Source: an uncultured Lentisphaeraceae bacterium
GTDB taxonomy: Bacteria > Verrucomicrobiota > Kiritimatiellia > RFP12 > DVOR01
Assembly (NCBI GenBank): GCA_937892925.1
Contig: CALBHX010000008.1
Location: 1 to 30,130 of the forward strand
Direction: 5' to 3'
Length of the DNA stretch: 30,130 nt
The notes beneath the pieces were generated by a model. The model saw nothing but the letters and a program-made list of their open reading frames with translations. It was not told the origin of the DNA and did not search any database. This document shows, one piece after another, positions 8,283 to 16,359 of the stretch. Positions within the stretch are counted from its first letter, which is position 1, and every line of letters starts with the position of its first letter. The translations under genes and the position numbers were made by a program.

Positions 8283-11201
8283 ATGGGTGAGGAACAACGA
8301 AATAAGGATGAGGCCACAGTGGTTTTACGTCCGGAGGGGACAGGGGCGGAGCGGGTTGGCGTCCCGCATCCAACGGAGCGGGGCCCTGCAGAGGATTACG
8401 CGATTTGCGGGAAAATCGGTGATGGTGGGATGGGGGTGGTGTATCTGGCGCGGGATCGGCGTCTGGGGCGGTATGTGGCTATTAAACGCCTGAATGAACA
8501 TGCGCTGAAAGATGCCGTGTTGCGGGCACGGTTTTTGCATGAAGCGCGGGCGGTTGCGGCACTGAATCATGCCTATATCGTGCATATTTACGCGCTGGGT
8601 GAGGATGCGCTGGGCCCTTATATCGTTATGGAGTATGTGGCTGGCCCTACGCAGACGACTGAGGTGGTGAAGCCAGAGGGACAACAGGATGTGCCCCCGC
8701 CAAAGAATCTGACGTTGGAGCAGTTTATTAATCGTCAGGGCCCCATGACGGCGGAAGAGGCTGTGGCAATGGTGCTGAAGATTGCCCGTACGATTGTTTA
8801 TGCGCATAGCTGTGGGGTGATTCATCGAGACCTGAAGCCAGCAAATATTTTGCTAGATCCATCGCACGAGCCGAAGTTGGTTGATTTTGGGTTGGCACGA
8901 TTGGCGCCTCGTGAGGGGCGGACGCAGATGGAAGAGCTGACGGTGCCTGGGGAGAAGCTGATCAGTTTAGGATACTCGGCTCCGGAGTTGGAGCAGGATG
9001 CCTCGACGAGTGATGCTCGGGCAGACGTCTATTCTTTGGGCGCTGTTCTTTATTTTCTACTGACGGGGCGGAATCCGCGTTATTACCGTGAACAGGATGT
9101 GCCGGCCTTTTTGCGGGAAGTCCTTCGGCGAAGCTTGGAGACGGTGCGTGAACAGCGGTATCGGACGGCGCAGGATTTTGTTCGAGCATTGTCGGAGGCT
9201 GCGAGTCATGGCCGAACGGTGGCTCCCACCATCAAGACCACGTGGCGTTGCAAATGGTGTGATGCGGTGAATCCGATCAGTACGAAGTTTTGCGCGGAAT
9301 GCGGATGGGATGGGAGTGAACGGTGTCTGGAATGTGGGGCAGAAACCTTTGTAGGACAACAGTTTTGCCCAAGCTGTGGGGCTGATTGCCGGATGTACGA
9401 ACATGTGGCATCTATTGTTAAACTTATGGAAACGGCCTGGGAAGAACGGCGATTTGAGCGAATTGCATCTATTGCCGGGCGGTTGCATGGGTTCGAGCCT
9501 GCCGGGCCAACGGGGCGGCGTTTGTTGACAGAGGCGCATGCGCGAGTGGAAGAGGCTGAGCGTAAGGTGGCGCGGCGGAATCGTTTGGCGGTGTTGATTC
9601 CGAATGAGTTGAAAGCAGAGAATTATGAACGCGCCAAAGCCTTCATTGAAGAGTTTCGTCAATTGAATGAGGATTCCACTGTCTATGAGGAAGAATTGAA
9701 GGCTATTCCTGGACAGATTCTGGCTCGTGATTTAGTACGGATCCGTCAATGTATTCGCGGACGGGATTGGGAAACTGCGCGTTTATTAGCCAGTGGTATG
9801 GCTGCAAAATACGGCGATGTCCCCGAGTTTCAGGATATTCGAATGCGCCTCAGGGCGCACACTGCCCGGTTGCGGCGGTTACGTTGGGGAACTGCCGTGG
9901 TGGGGGTTCTTTTGATTTATATGCTCTCATTGCCTTGGGCGGGGCGCCTTGCTGGTGGGGAACTGGGGGCGTTTTGGGGCGTTTTTTATGCGCCTGCTCG
10001 ATTGTTGACAAAAGTGCCTTGGGTTCGTGACGGCATGGCGGCTTATGTGGCGAAGTGTGACCCAGGCCATACGCCGGAATCGTATTTCCCGCAGCGTGAG
10101 GATCATGTACAGATAGAAACGCCTGCGGAGCCGTTGCCGGGCGGAGCTGAAGAAAAACGCTTGGCGTTTGAATCGTTACTCGCTAATTTACGGGTGCGGC
10201 AACAAGCACAGGATACCGGCCTGGCGACACAATACTGGCAGGGGCTCAATGAATTGCGGCGGACTGCTCAGACTGCCGGTAATTATGATGGCGTGGTTGC
10301 GGTAGATCGTGCTATTACGGAATATGGAGACTCCAATACCATCGGGCAAGTTCAGGAGGGAGATTCTGAGTCGTTGAAAGCGTTGAAGATGCGCATGGGG
10401 CAATTGCGGGATGAACAATTGGTGTTTATTGCCAGACAAATCGTGGCGGCATCAAAGAAGTATATTGCTACGTTGGATGAACTTCGCAAGGGGTATACCC
10501 AGCGTGGAGAGATGGATTTGGCAGGCGTGATTAGTAAAGAAATTTCGCGTGTTCGCGAGATTCCGGATGTTTCAAAAGCGGAGGAACGATTAGCTTCTGC
10601 GGCTGGGGTACCTGGCTTGTCGCCGTTACTTCCGGTTGCGCCTGGAATGGAGGTGAATGGGGACGTATCCGGAGTGTTGGAAAAGTTACGCGTGGGGGGC
10701 GAGGCATTGCGGAAGGAGATGGAACAAATCGACCATGCGTTTACCGAAACGCTGGGCGATTGGCCGCAACAGTATACCGCCGCATTGTCTGCATTGATGG
10801 AGGAGTTTAAACGTTCTGGTGACTTTAATCCCTGGGAAGAGGTGTCTCGAGAGTTGGCTCGGTTTGAAGACGGAAATACGCTTCAGCCGGAGGATGTGGT
10901 GGATTACCCGGATGCGTTACGTCAGACACAGGAGGCCTTCCTGCAACGATTGCGCCAGGTTGCGGATGAACGGGATGCCGCTAAAGCCAAAGTTTATCAA
11001 CAGGTCATTGCCGCGCTGGAGAAGCAAAAATCTGAATTGACCAAGCAGGGGAAAATGGATGCAGCCTCGGCAGTCAATCAGGAGTTGCGCCGGCTTCAAT
11101 CCAATCCGCGTTATCGCGCGATCGCTCACTTGTTATTGACAGAGCCCGGGAAAGAGGGTGGTCCTTCCATAGAACGCCCGGTAATTCATACAGCACATTG
11201 A
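8283..11201 (+). CDS. Membrane-bound Ser/Thr protein kinase with double zinc ribbon and C-terminal helical repeats
   Basis: The protein is 972 residues from the ATG at 8283, which has GAGGA nine bases upstream; an ATG at 8274 is too close to it. The kinase domain spans about residues 39-305: glycine loop GDGGMGVV (46-53), VAIK lysine K68, HRDLKPAN (181-188), DFG (201-203) and SAPE (232-235), all catalytic residues intact. A roughly 20-residue insert lies in the hinge (about 122-142). Two zinc ribbons follow (C323, C326, C337, C340; C348, C351, C362, C365). After a helical linker, one membrane segment is predicted at about 534-552. The outer half holds four repeats of a helical-hairpin type starting near 651, 727, 831 and 905. 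A cytoplasmic kinase with an extracytoplasmic sensor is inferred; substrates are unknown. It lies 12 nt after the EboB-like gene and 7 nt before pyrK. Confidence 0.92.
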   Translation: MGEEQRNKDEATVVLRPEGTGAERVGVPHPTERGPAEDYAICGKIGDGGMGVVYLARDRRLGRYVAIKRLNEHALKDAVLRARFLHEARAVAALNHAYIVHIYALGEDALGPYIVMEYVAGPTQTTEVVKPEGQQDVPPPKNLTLEQFINRQGPMTAEEAVAMVLKIARTIVYAHSCGVIHRDLKPANILLDPSHEPKLVDFGLARLAPREGRTQMEELTVPGEKLISLGYSAPELEQDASTSDARADVYSLGAVLYFLLTGRNPRYYREQDVPAFLREVLRRSLETVREQRYRTAQDFVRALSEAASHGRTVAPTIKTTWRCKWCDAVNPISTKFCAECGWDGSERCLECGAETFVGQQFCPSCGADCRMYEHVASIVKLMETAWEERRFERIASIAGRLHGFEPAGPTGRRLLTEAHARVEEAERKVARRNRLAVLIPNELKAENYERAKAFIEEFRQLNEDSTVYEEELKAIPGQILARDLVRIRQCIRGRDWETARLLASGMAAKYGDVPEFQDIRMRLRAHTARLRRLRWGTAVVGVLLIYMLSLPWAGRLAGGELGAFWGVFYAPARLLTKVPWVRDGMAAYVAKCDPGHTPESYFPQREDHVQIETPAEPLPGGAEEKRLAFESLLANLRVRQQAQDTGLATQYWQGLNELRRTAQTAGNYDGVVAVDRAITEYGDSNTIGQVQEGDSESLKALKMRMGQLRDEQLVFIARQIVAASKKYIATLDELRKGYTQRGEMDLAGVISKEISRVREIPDVSKAEERLASAAGVPGLSPLLPVAPGMEVNGDVSGVLEKLRVGGEALRKEMEQIDHAFTETLGDWPQQYTAALSALMEEFKRSGDFNPWEEVSRELARFEDGNTLQPEDVVDYPDALRQTQEAFLQRLRQVADERDAAKAKVYQQVIAALEKQKSELTKQGKMDAASAVNQELRRLQSNPRYRAIAHLLLTEPGKEGGPSIERPVIHTAH

Positions 11202-11208
11202 GGCATAT

Positions 11209-11979
11209 ATGCAAGATTGCAAAGCCAGAATTCTTTCGGTTCGTCGGTTAGCACAGGGGTATCAAGTGTTGGCGCTTGATGCGCCGGCCATTGCCATACA
11301 GGCTCAGCCTGGCCAGTTTGTACACGTGCGAATTCCAACTTTGGCGGCATCCCGATTACGGCGCCCGTTCAGTATTTATGATGTTGAACCGGAAACGGGG
11401 CGTTTGTTTATTCTTTATAAGGTCGTTGGCTTCGGTACACGTCATCTGGCTGAACTACCTGAAGGCGCAGAGATTCAGGTGCTTGGTCCGATAGGCCGGG
11501 GGTTCCCGCTGACGGGTTCAGGGGTTCCATTTCTGGTGGGTGGAGGCTATGGGGTGGCGCCGTTGTGGTTTTTAGCTACTCGGCTTCCACGGAAGGGAGT
11601 CTTATTTGTGGGCGGACGCACGGTGGCCGATATTCTTGAAGTGGAACGGTTTCAAAAGCTGGGGTGGGTCGTGCGCGTGGCAACGCAGGATGGTTCGCAG
11701 GGCGTTCGTGGGTTGGTTACTGTGCCTTTAGATGAGGCCTTGGCAGAGGAATCGAATGCAGTGCTCTATGCATGTGGGCCGGATGGTATGTTGCGGGCTG
11801 TTGGGGAACGTGCAATAGCACATGGCATTCAGGGTTGGTTATCGCTTGATAAACATATGGTTTGTGGTGTTGGAGCGTGTCTGGCCTGCGTTCAGCGAAT
11901 TTGCCGCGAAGGAACAGAACGGCTGGCGCGCGTGTGCATTGATGGCCCCGTTTTCGAATCGCGCGAAATTGTGTGGTAA
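11209..11979 (+). CDS. pyrK: PyrK-type electron-transfer subunit of dihydroorotate dehydrogenase B
   Basis: This 256-residue protein of the ferredoxin-NADP reductase superfamily passes electrons from dihydroorotate dehydrogenase (PyrDB) to NAD+ in pyrimidine synthesis. An FAD-binding RRPFSIY motif lies at 51-57, a nucleotide-binding glycine-rich GGGYGVAPL at 111-119 and CGPDGML at 189-195. The C-terminal [2Fe-2S] ligands are C219, C224, C227 and C243, the spacing typical of PyrK. The ATG at 11209 follows GAGG, which overlaps the kinase stop codon. No pyrDB is adjacent, which is unusual because the two subunits are normally encoded together. It might serve PyrDB from another locus, or another redox partner in this operon. 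The family assignment is firm; the partner is unknown. Confidence 0.9.
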   Translation: MQDCKARILSVRRLAQGYQVLALDAPAIAIQAQPGQFVHVRIPTLAASRLRRPFSIYDVEPETGRLFILYKVVGFGTRHLAELPEGAEIQVLGPIGRGFPLTGSGVPFLVGGGYGVAPLWFLATRLPRKGVLFVGGRTVADILEVERFQKLGWVVRVATQDGSQGVRGLVTVPLDEALAEESNAVLYACGPDGMLRAVGERAIAHGIQGWLSLDKHMVCGVGACLACVQRICREGTERLARVCIDGPVFESREIVW

Positions 11980-11991
11980 AGGAGCTGGTGT

Positions 11992-13533
11992 ATGATTGGG
12001 CGATGGATTTGGTTGGTGACGGCGTGCGCGGTGTGTTTGGCGGCGAGTGGTTTTTCCAAAGACGCTGCGCATGTGGCGGAAGCATATCGTGCGGCGTTGG
12101 AGCTTCGATCTCCGGAGCGGCCGGAACTGGAATTGTATGATGCTATTGGAGAGATTGCTCAAAACCCAAGCGACACGTCTGCGTGGGTGGTGGTGCAGTC
12201 GTTGCGGGAACAGATAACGGACGACCCGGTATTGAAGCCGATTTTGGCCGCATTAATTTTGTTGAATCGTGCGGCGGAAGGTGATTTGGCCGCCTATCGG
12301 GAACAGGCGGCCGCCTTGCGGGAAAATACACGGAACGCGACATTATTGAGATTGGTTGACGTGTCCGATTGTCTGGTTGTGTGTCCGGTATGTCGGGGCG
12401 GAACGGTCTGTGGAACGTGTAAGGGGACGCTGAAATGCCCGGCATGCCGGGGGCGAGGTGTTCAGGCCCGGCGTTCGGCTTCCGCTTTTTCGGAGCGCAG
12501 TCGTGGGTTGAATAGCAGTTTGTCATTCAATGGCGGTACGACGCTGCGATTGCGGTGTTCCGCCTGTTCAGGGACGGGGAAATGCCCTGCTTGCGGCGGT
12601 ATCCGTCAAGTGTGTGATACATGCCGAAATACCGGTAAGGTGCCGAGCCCGGAACAGATGCAGGAGCGTATAAAGCAACTGGCCAAAATGACAGAGAAGC
12701 ATCTCTCTGTTACGTTGAAGGATGCATTGACGGCACGGGAACAGACACGGCTTTTGGCGGCGGATCTTCAGCGACTGCAGGGTGTCTCAGATCCTGTTCA
12801 GGCGTTGGCCTGGCTGAATGCTTTGCCGGTGGAGCGTCAACAGGCGGCGCAGTGGTCTCAGGTCGCGGTTATTCGCGAGGAGTTGACAGCTTGGCAGGCT
12901 GCGCGGGCAGAGAATTCGGCACAGAAGCAGGCGCAGCGAGCTTCGCTGCGTACGGCGGTGGCGCAAGCGCAGCGGATGCAAAACCCACTCAGTGGCATGA
13001 CGGCATTATTGAATGTTTTTTCTGAATATGCCTCTTGCGATGCTTTACCGGAAGCGCAGACAGCGTTTGAGGGACTTTTTGCTGCAGCCAAGACGCAAAG
13101 GAGTCAGCAGGAAGCTTCGTTGCGCCAGCGGTTGGGAGCCATTCGGACATTGTCGCAGCCGAAAGATCGATTGACGCAGGTACAGCGCCTTCTTTCAGAG
13201 TGGCCGGAAGAGACAGTGCCTGCGGCATTGACGGCGTATGCTAAAACATCCCAACGGGCGGATTTGCGACGTTTTCTGGAGGCTGAGGGGCTGGCAGCCA
13301 TTCGGGCAGAGCTGGAGCTTTTGCGGAAGCAGGCAGAGGCGGCAGAACAGGAAGCGGCTTCTGGTGCGAATTGGTGGGTGTTTGCCGGAGGTGGATTGCT
13401 TGGGTTGCTGGTATTGTATGCAGGATGGACGCTGCTTCAGGGTATGATAGAGCAACGGCGTGAAGCCAAACGAAAGCAACAGCAGCGAGAGGCCATTGAG
13501 AAGATTCGCAATACGTTCTCTCATCGGCATTGA
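11992..13533 (+). CDS. Membrane-anchored DnaJ-type zinc-finger protein of unknown function
   Basis: The 513-residue protein has no recognisable enzymatic domain. An N-terminal hydrophobic stretch (about residues 4-19) looks like a signal peptide or anchor. Residues 131-211 hold a cysteine-rich block with CxxC pairs at 131/134, 140/143, 149/152, 189/192, 198/201 and 208/211, several followed by GxG-like turns as in the DnaJ zinc finger, but no J-domain is present. A helical, Gln/Ala-rich region (about 220-455) follows, then a membrane segment at about 461-484 and a short basic tail. If the signal is cleaved, the zinc finger lies outside the cytoplasm and the tail inside. It starts 12 nt after pyrK with GGAG upstream and shares the operon. 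I do not recognise the family beyond the finger. Confidence 0.8.
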   Translation: MIGRWIWLVTACAVCLAASGFSKDAAHVAEAYRAALELRSPERPELELYDAIGEIAQNPSDTSAWVVVQSLREQITDDPVLKPILAALILLNRAAEGDLAAYREQAAALRENTRNATLLRLVDVSDCLVVCPVCRGGTVCGTCKGTLKCPACRGRGVQARRSASAFSERSRGLNSSLSFNGGTTLRLRCSACSGTGKCPACGGIRQVCDTCRNTGKVPSPEQMQERIKQLAKMTEKHLSVTLKDALTAREQTRLLAADLQRLQGVSDPVQALAWLNALPVERQQAAQWSQVAVIREELTAWQAARAENSAQKQAQRASLRTAVAQAQRMQNPLSGMTALLNVFSEYASCDALPEAQTAFEGLFAAAKTQRSQQEASLRQRLGAIRTLSQPKDRLTQVQRLLSEWPEETVPAALTAYAKTSQRADLRRFLEAEGLAAIRAELELLRKQAEAAEQEAASGANWWVFAGGGLLGLLVLYAGWTLLQGMIEQRREAKRKQQQREAIEKIRNTFSHRH

Positions 13534-13555
13534 GATGTCATGAGGGTAGGAGGGT

Positions 13556-14542
13556 GTGAATCATACGCGGGATGAGGCTTGGAAAAGGTGTGTGTTGCCC
13601 AAAATTGTTCTGAACGGGAAGAAGATGAGGCAAAAACGTAAATGGCTGGGAGGTAAACGGGTTCGGTCGGCGGGTTCGCTGGTTGGGATAAGGGCACGGG
13701 TCGGCGTGTGGCTGGAATTGCTGCGTTTGCCCAATTTGTTCACCGTTCCCGGGGATGTATTGGTAGGGTGGGTTTTGGCTGGGATGCGCGGCGGTTTCCC
13801 TTGGGCTGGTGTGGCGGCTTCACTTTGTTTGTATAGTGCAGGGCTATTGCTGAATGATTGTTTGGATGTCCACATAGATCGGTGCGAGCGGCCACAGCGC
13901 CCGATTCCCTCAGGGCGTATAACGCGCGGGCGGGTGTTGATCGTGGCGATGGTGTTGAGTGGGTGCGGTTTGGTTTTGTCTGGGAGTGGGATTGAGATCG
14001 CGGGGTTGCTTCTAGCCTTGATCGTGTGTTACGATGGAGGGATTAAACGGATTCCCGGGCTTGGGGTTCTTGTGATGGGGGCGTGCCGCGGGGTGAACGT
14101 TTGGCTTGGGGCGGCGGTGTCTTATCCCGTGGGGCAGGCACCGTTTTCGGCGCGCTTAGGTGCAGCTATGATGTTTTTGGCGGGGTATATTTTGTTGGTT
14201 TCGATTGTGGCACGACATGAGGCTGAGCGGCAGGCCTGGGTTTCGCCATTGTGGCGTTGCTTCCCAGTACTTATGACATTGGCTTGGATACCGCTTGTGT
14301 GGCTTTTGGGGTATGGGTGGCATGGCGAGGCGGTGTTTGCGGCGGCGGCGTTGATTCCGGTGGTGATAGGGTGTCGTGCGGTGCCTTCATTGGTGGCCGG
14401 ATTGATCCGCCATCTGATTCTACTGCAGGCGTTGTGGTGTGTAATTGCCTTACCACTCGGATGGGTTGAAATATGGATGGGAGGATTTGTTGTTTGTTGG
14501 GGGCTTGCCATGCTTGCGGGTATGCGCATCGCCGGGTCATAG
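13556..14542 (+). CDS. UbiA-superfamily prenyltransferase, EboC-like
   Basis: The 328-residue polytopic membrane protein carries the UbiA active-site signatures: first aspartate-rich motif at 100-119 (NDCLDVHIDR then RPQRPIPSG) and second motif around 159-164 (YDGGIK). UbiA enzymes attach prenyl chains to aromatic or other acceptors in the membrane. The motif wording and the GACRGVNVWLG stretch after motif two recall EboC, the UbiA-like protein of the ebo cluster, and the EboB-like gene 5 kb upstream supports this. The start is uncertain: GTG at 13556 sits only one base after AGGAGGG, and an ATG at 13625, preceded by GGGAAG, would give a shorter N-terminus that removes a basic extension. The acceptor is unknown. 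A menaquinone or heme prenyltransferase is a weaker alternative. Confidence 0.85.
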   Translation: MNHTRDEAWKRCVLPKIVLNGKKMRQKRKWLGGKRVRSAGSLVGIRARVGVWLELLRLPNLFTVPGDVLVGWVLAGMRGGFPWAGVAASLCLYSAGLLLNDCLDVHIDRCERPQRPIPSGRITRGRVLIVAMVLSGCGLVLSGSGIEIAGLLLALIVCYDGGIKRIPGLGVLVMGACRGVNVWLGAAVSYPVGQAPFSARLGAAMMFLAGYILLVSIVARHEAERQAWVSPLWRCFPVLMTLAWIPLVWLLGYGWHGEAVFAAAALIPVVIGCRAVPSLVAGLIRHLILLQALWCVIALPLGWVEIWMGGFVVCWGLAMLAGMRIAGS

Positions 14543-14709
14543 AGCGTGAGGTGCACGCGATGTGTTTGTGCCGCTTGATGTAGAAACAAACAAATACGTT
14601 TTTGCCGTTGCGGAGGGGGTACTCCCTTGCTGAAGTGTGGTGGATGATACAAGTTCTAGGCATGTGAGGGGGTACAAGGATAATATTTTTTATAGGTGTA
14701 TTTTTTTGC

Positions 14710-14739
14710 TTGCATTAAGGGATGTTTCTTTGATATTAT
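14710..14739 (+). promoter_or_regulatory. Promoter of the tRNA pair
   Basis: A TTGCAT box (14710-14715) and a TATTAT box (14734-14739) are separated by 18 nt, about 25 nt before tRNA-Phe. This sits in an AT-rich patch with a T-run just upstream. The remaining 14543-14709 stretch after the prenyltransferase gene holds only a small GCGTG/CACGC hairpin (14544-14558). Confidence 0.5.
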
Positions 14740-14764
14740 ATACCTGTTTTGCGACACCTTGTAT

Positions 14765-14840
<76 letters not shown>

Positions 14841-14853
14841 TGATTATCGCAGT

Positions 14854-14928
14854 GCCCCCATCGTCTATCGGTTAGGACACGGGCTTTTCATGCCTGTAAG
14901 AGGAGTTCGACTCTCCTTGGGGGTGCCA
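14854..14928 (+). tRNA. tRNA-Glu (TTC)
   Basis: A full cloverleaf starts 13 nt after tRNA-Phe. Acceptor GCCCCCA pairs with TGGGGGT (first pair G-U). The anticodon loop TTTTCAT gives anticodon TTC, and the T-arm is AGGAG/CTCCT around TTCGACT. Discriminator G and CCA are encoded. The pair is probably one transcript. Confidence 0.97.
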
Positions 14929-14942
14929 TTTTTTCAATGAAT

Positions 14943-14976
14943 GACTCAGAGCAATCGTGCTTTGGGTCTTTTTTTT
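14943..14976 (+). terminator. Intrinsic terminator after the tRNA pair
   Basis: GACTCAGAGCA (14943-14953) pairs along 11 bp, two of them wobbles, with TGCTTTGGGTC (14958-14968) around a 4-nt loop, followed by eight T (14969-14976). It separates the tRNAs from the secretion operon that starts at 15057. Confidence 0.9.
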
Positions 14977-15056
14977 GAAGAAATCTGGGTGGAAGGCAAG
15001 ATGTCGTGTTTTGAAGACTTGTATAGTGCGAAACGCAGCAGTTTAGGAACCCAGGA

Positions 15057-16340
15057 TTGGACTATTCAGACGGGCTGCTTTTTGTTATTGTTTTCGACAG
15101 TTTGAGAAGAAGAAGTATAGCGTATGGCCGGGAGGGCTTTGCCCTTATTGCGGTGATTTGGACGGTGGCTGTTTTAAGTCTCCTAGTGTGTTCATTTTCG
15201 CTCGATGCATATATGGAGGGGAAAGCGGCTACGTATGTACGCAATCGTCATCAGGCAACAGCATTGATGAATTCCGGATTGACGTTGGCGGAATTGCTGA
15301 TGAGCCGGCAGGAGAAGGTGTCTGGAGAAGAAACAGAAGAGGAGGTGGCGAAAGACCGGTGGATCGCGCCGGCTATTCGTTTGAAGCGTGGGCAGCGGGT
15401 AGAGGTGTCGCAGCGTCTGATGTTTGACGCGTCTGGGCAGTTACAGTTTGAGACGGAAGATGTAACTTCTGTAACGAATCAAGTGCCGGATGCAGAGATT
15501 TTTGTAGCGATAGAACCGGAGCCTGCTCGATGGAATATCAACAAGCTGACGCGGGCTGGCTTTGGGGATAATGCGGATTTAATCTGGGCACGAATTTTAA
15601 CGGTGGCGGGGGTTCCGGAAGAAGAGCAGAGTGCATTGGTGGATTCGTTCTATGATTGGGTCGATGAGGACAGTATTCCGGAATCGACTGACGGAGCGGA
15701 AAACGATTATTACGAAACATTGGAGCGGCCGTACAGATGTAAGAATGGGCCATTGGATACCGTTGGCGAGTTGCTGTTTATCCGTGGATTTGATCGGAAT
15801 AACGGGGTGTTGCTCAAGGGCGGCGTGTGGAATCCGGAGGATCCTCAAGATCGTCAGATATTGGTACGTGGCATTGAGTCGCTGTTCACAACGTATGGGG
15901 CGGGAAAGATCAATGTGAATGCTGCTCCGCGGGAGGTTTTGCTGACGGTGCCCTGTCTGGAGGATGCGGATGGGCTGATAGTCGACACCATCCTTGAAGA
16001 ACGTGAGGGGTTGAACGCGGATGCGCCAACGGCTTCGGCCAAGGTTCGCCAAACGGCACGCGGAAGTACGGCGAGTTTGGGCGCGGCGGCAATCAAGGAT
16101 TATCATTTTTCTGATTTATCGGATTTTTTGGCGCGTATTCCGGGGTTGAGCCAAGAGGATGCCAATGTGTATTTGACGGTGGATTGCAGTATTTACCGGC
16201 TGGAATTGGAGGGGCGTGTGGGGCGTGTTACGCGACGTGCAACAGCAGTTGTGCAGCGCGGCGGCGCATCAAAGACGCGGGCGAGTGGCGCGTCGGGCAG
16301 TTCGGAACTGGTGATCTTGCGTTGGCAGGAAGAGTCGTGA
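15057..16340 (+). CDS. gspK: Type II secretion minor pseudopilin GspK
   Basis: The 427-residue protein begins with a prepilin-type leader. Cleavage is expected after G27, giving a mature N-terminus FALIAVIWTVAVL followed by a hydrophobic helix. Position +5 is Ala rather than Glu, which is characteristic of GspK, the pseudopilin thought to cap the tip. The long soluble domain (hundreds of residues, unlike GspG-J) contains the helix-hairpin-helix-like segments typical of the K family, with GKINVNAAPREVL near residue 282. The TTG start at 15057 follows AGGA at eight bases; a TTG at 15102 would give a shorter 12-residue leader but has no ribosome-binding site. It is first in a K-L-M-D order, and the usual G-H-I-J genes do not precede it. 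Confidence 0.88.
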   Translation: MDYSDGLLFVIVFDSLRRRSIAYGREGFALIAVIWTVAVLSLLVCSFSLDAYMEGKAATYVRNRHQATALMNSGLTLAELLMSRQEKVSGEETEEEVAKDRWIAPAIRLKRGQRVEVSQRLMFDASGQLQFETEDVTSVTNQVPDAEIFVAIEPEPARWNINKLTRAGFGDNADLIWARILTVAGVPEEEQSALVDSFYDWVDEDSIPESTDGAENDYYETLERPYRCKNGPLDTVGELLFIRGFDRNNGVLLKGGVWNPEDPQDRQILVRGIESLFTTYGAGKINVNAAPREVLLTVPCLEDADGLIVDTILEEREGLNADAPTASAKVRQTARGSTASLGAAAIKDYHFSDLSDFLARIPGLSQEDANVYLTVDCSIYRLELEGRVGRVTRRATAVVQRGGASKTRASGASGSSELVILRWQEES

Positions 16341-16359
16341 GACTGAGGATTGAGTGTTC

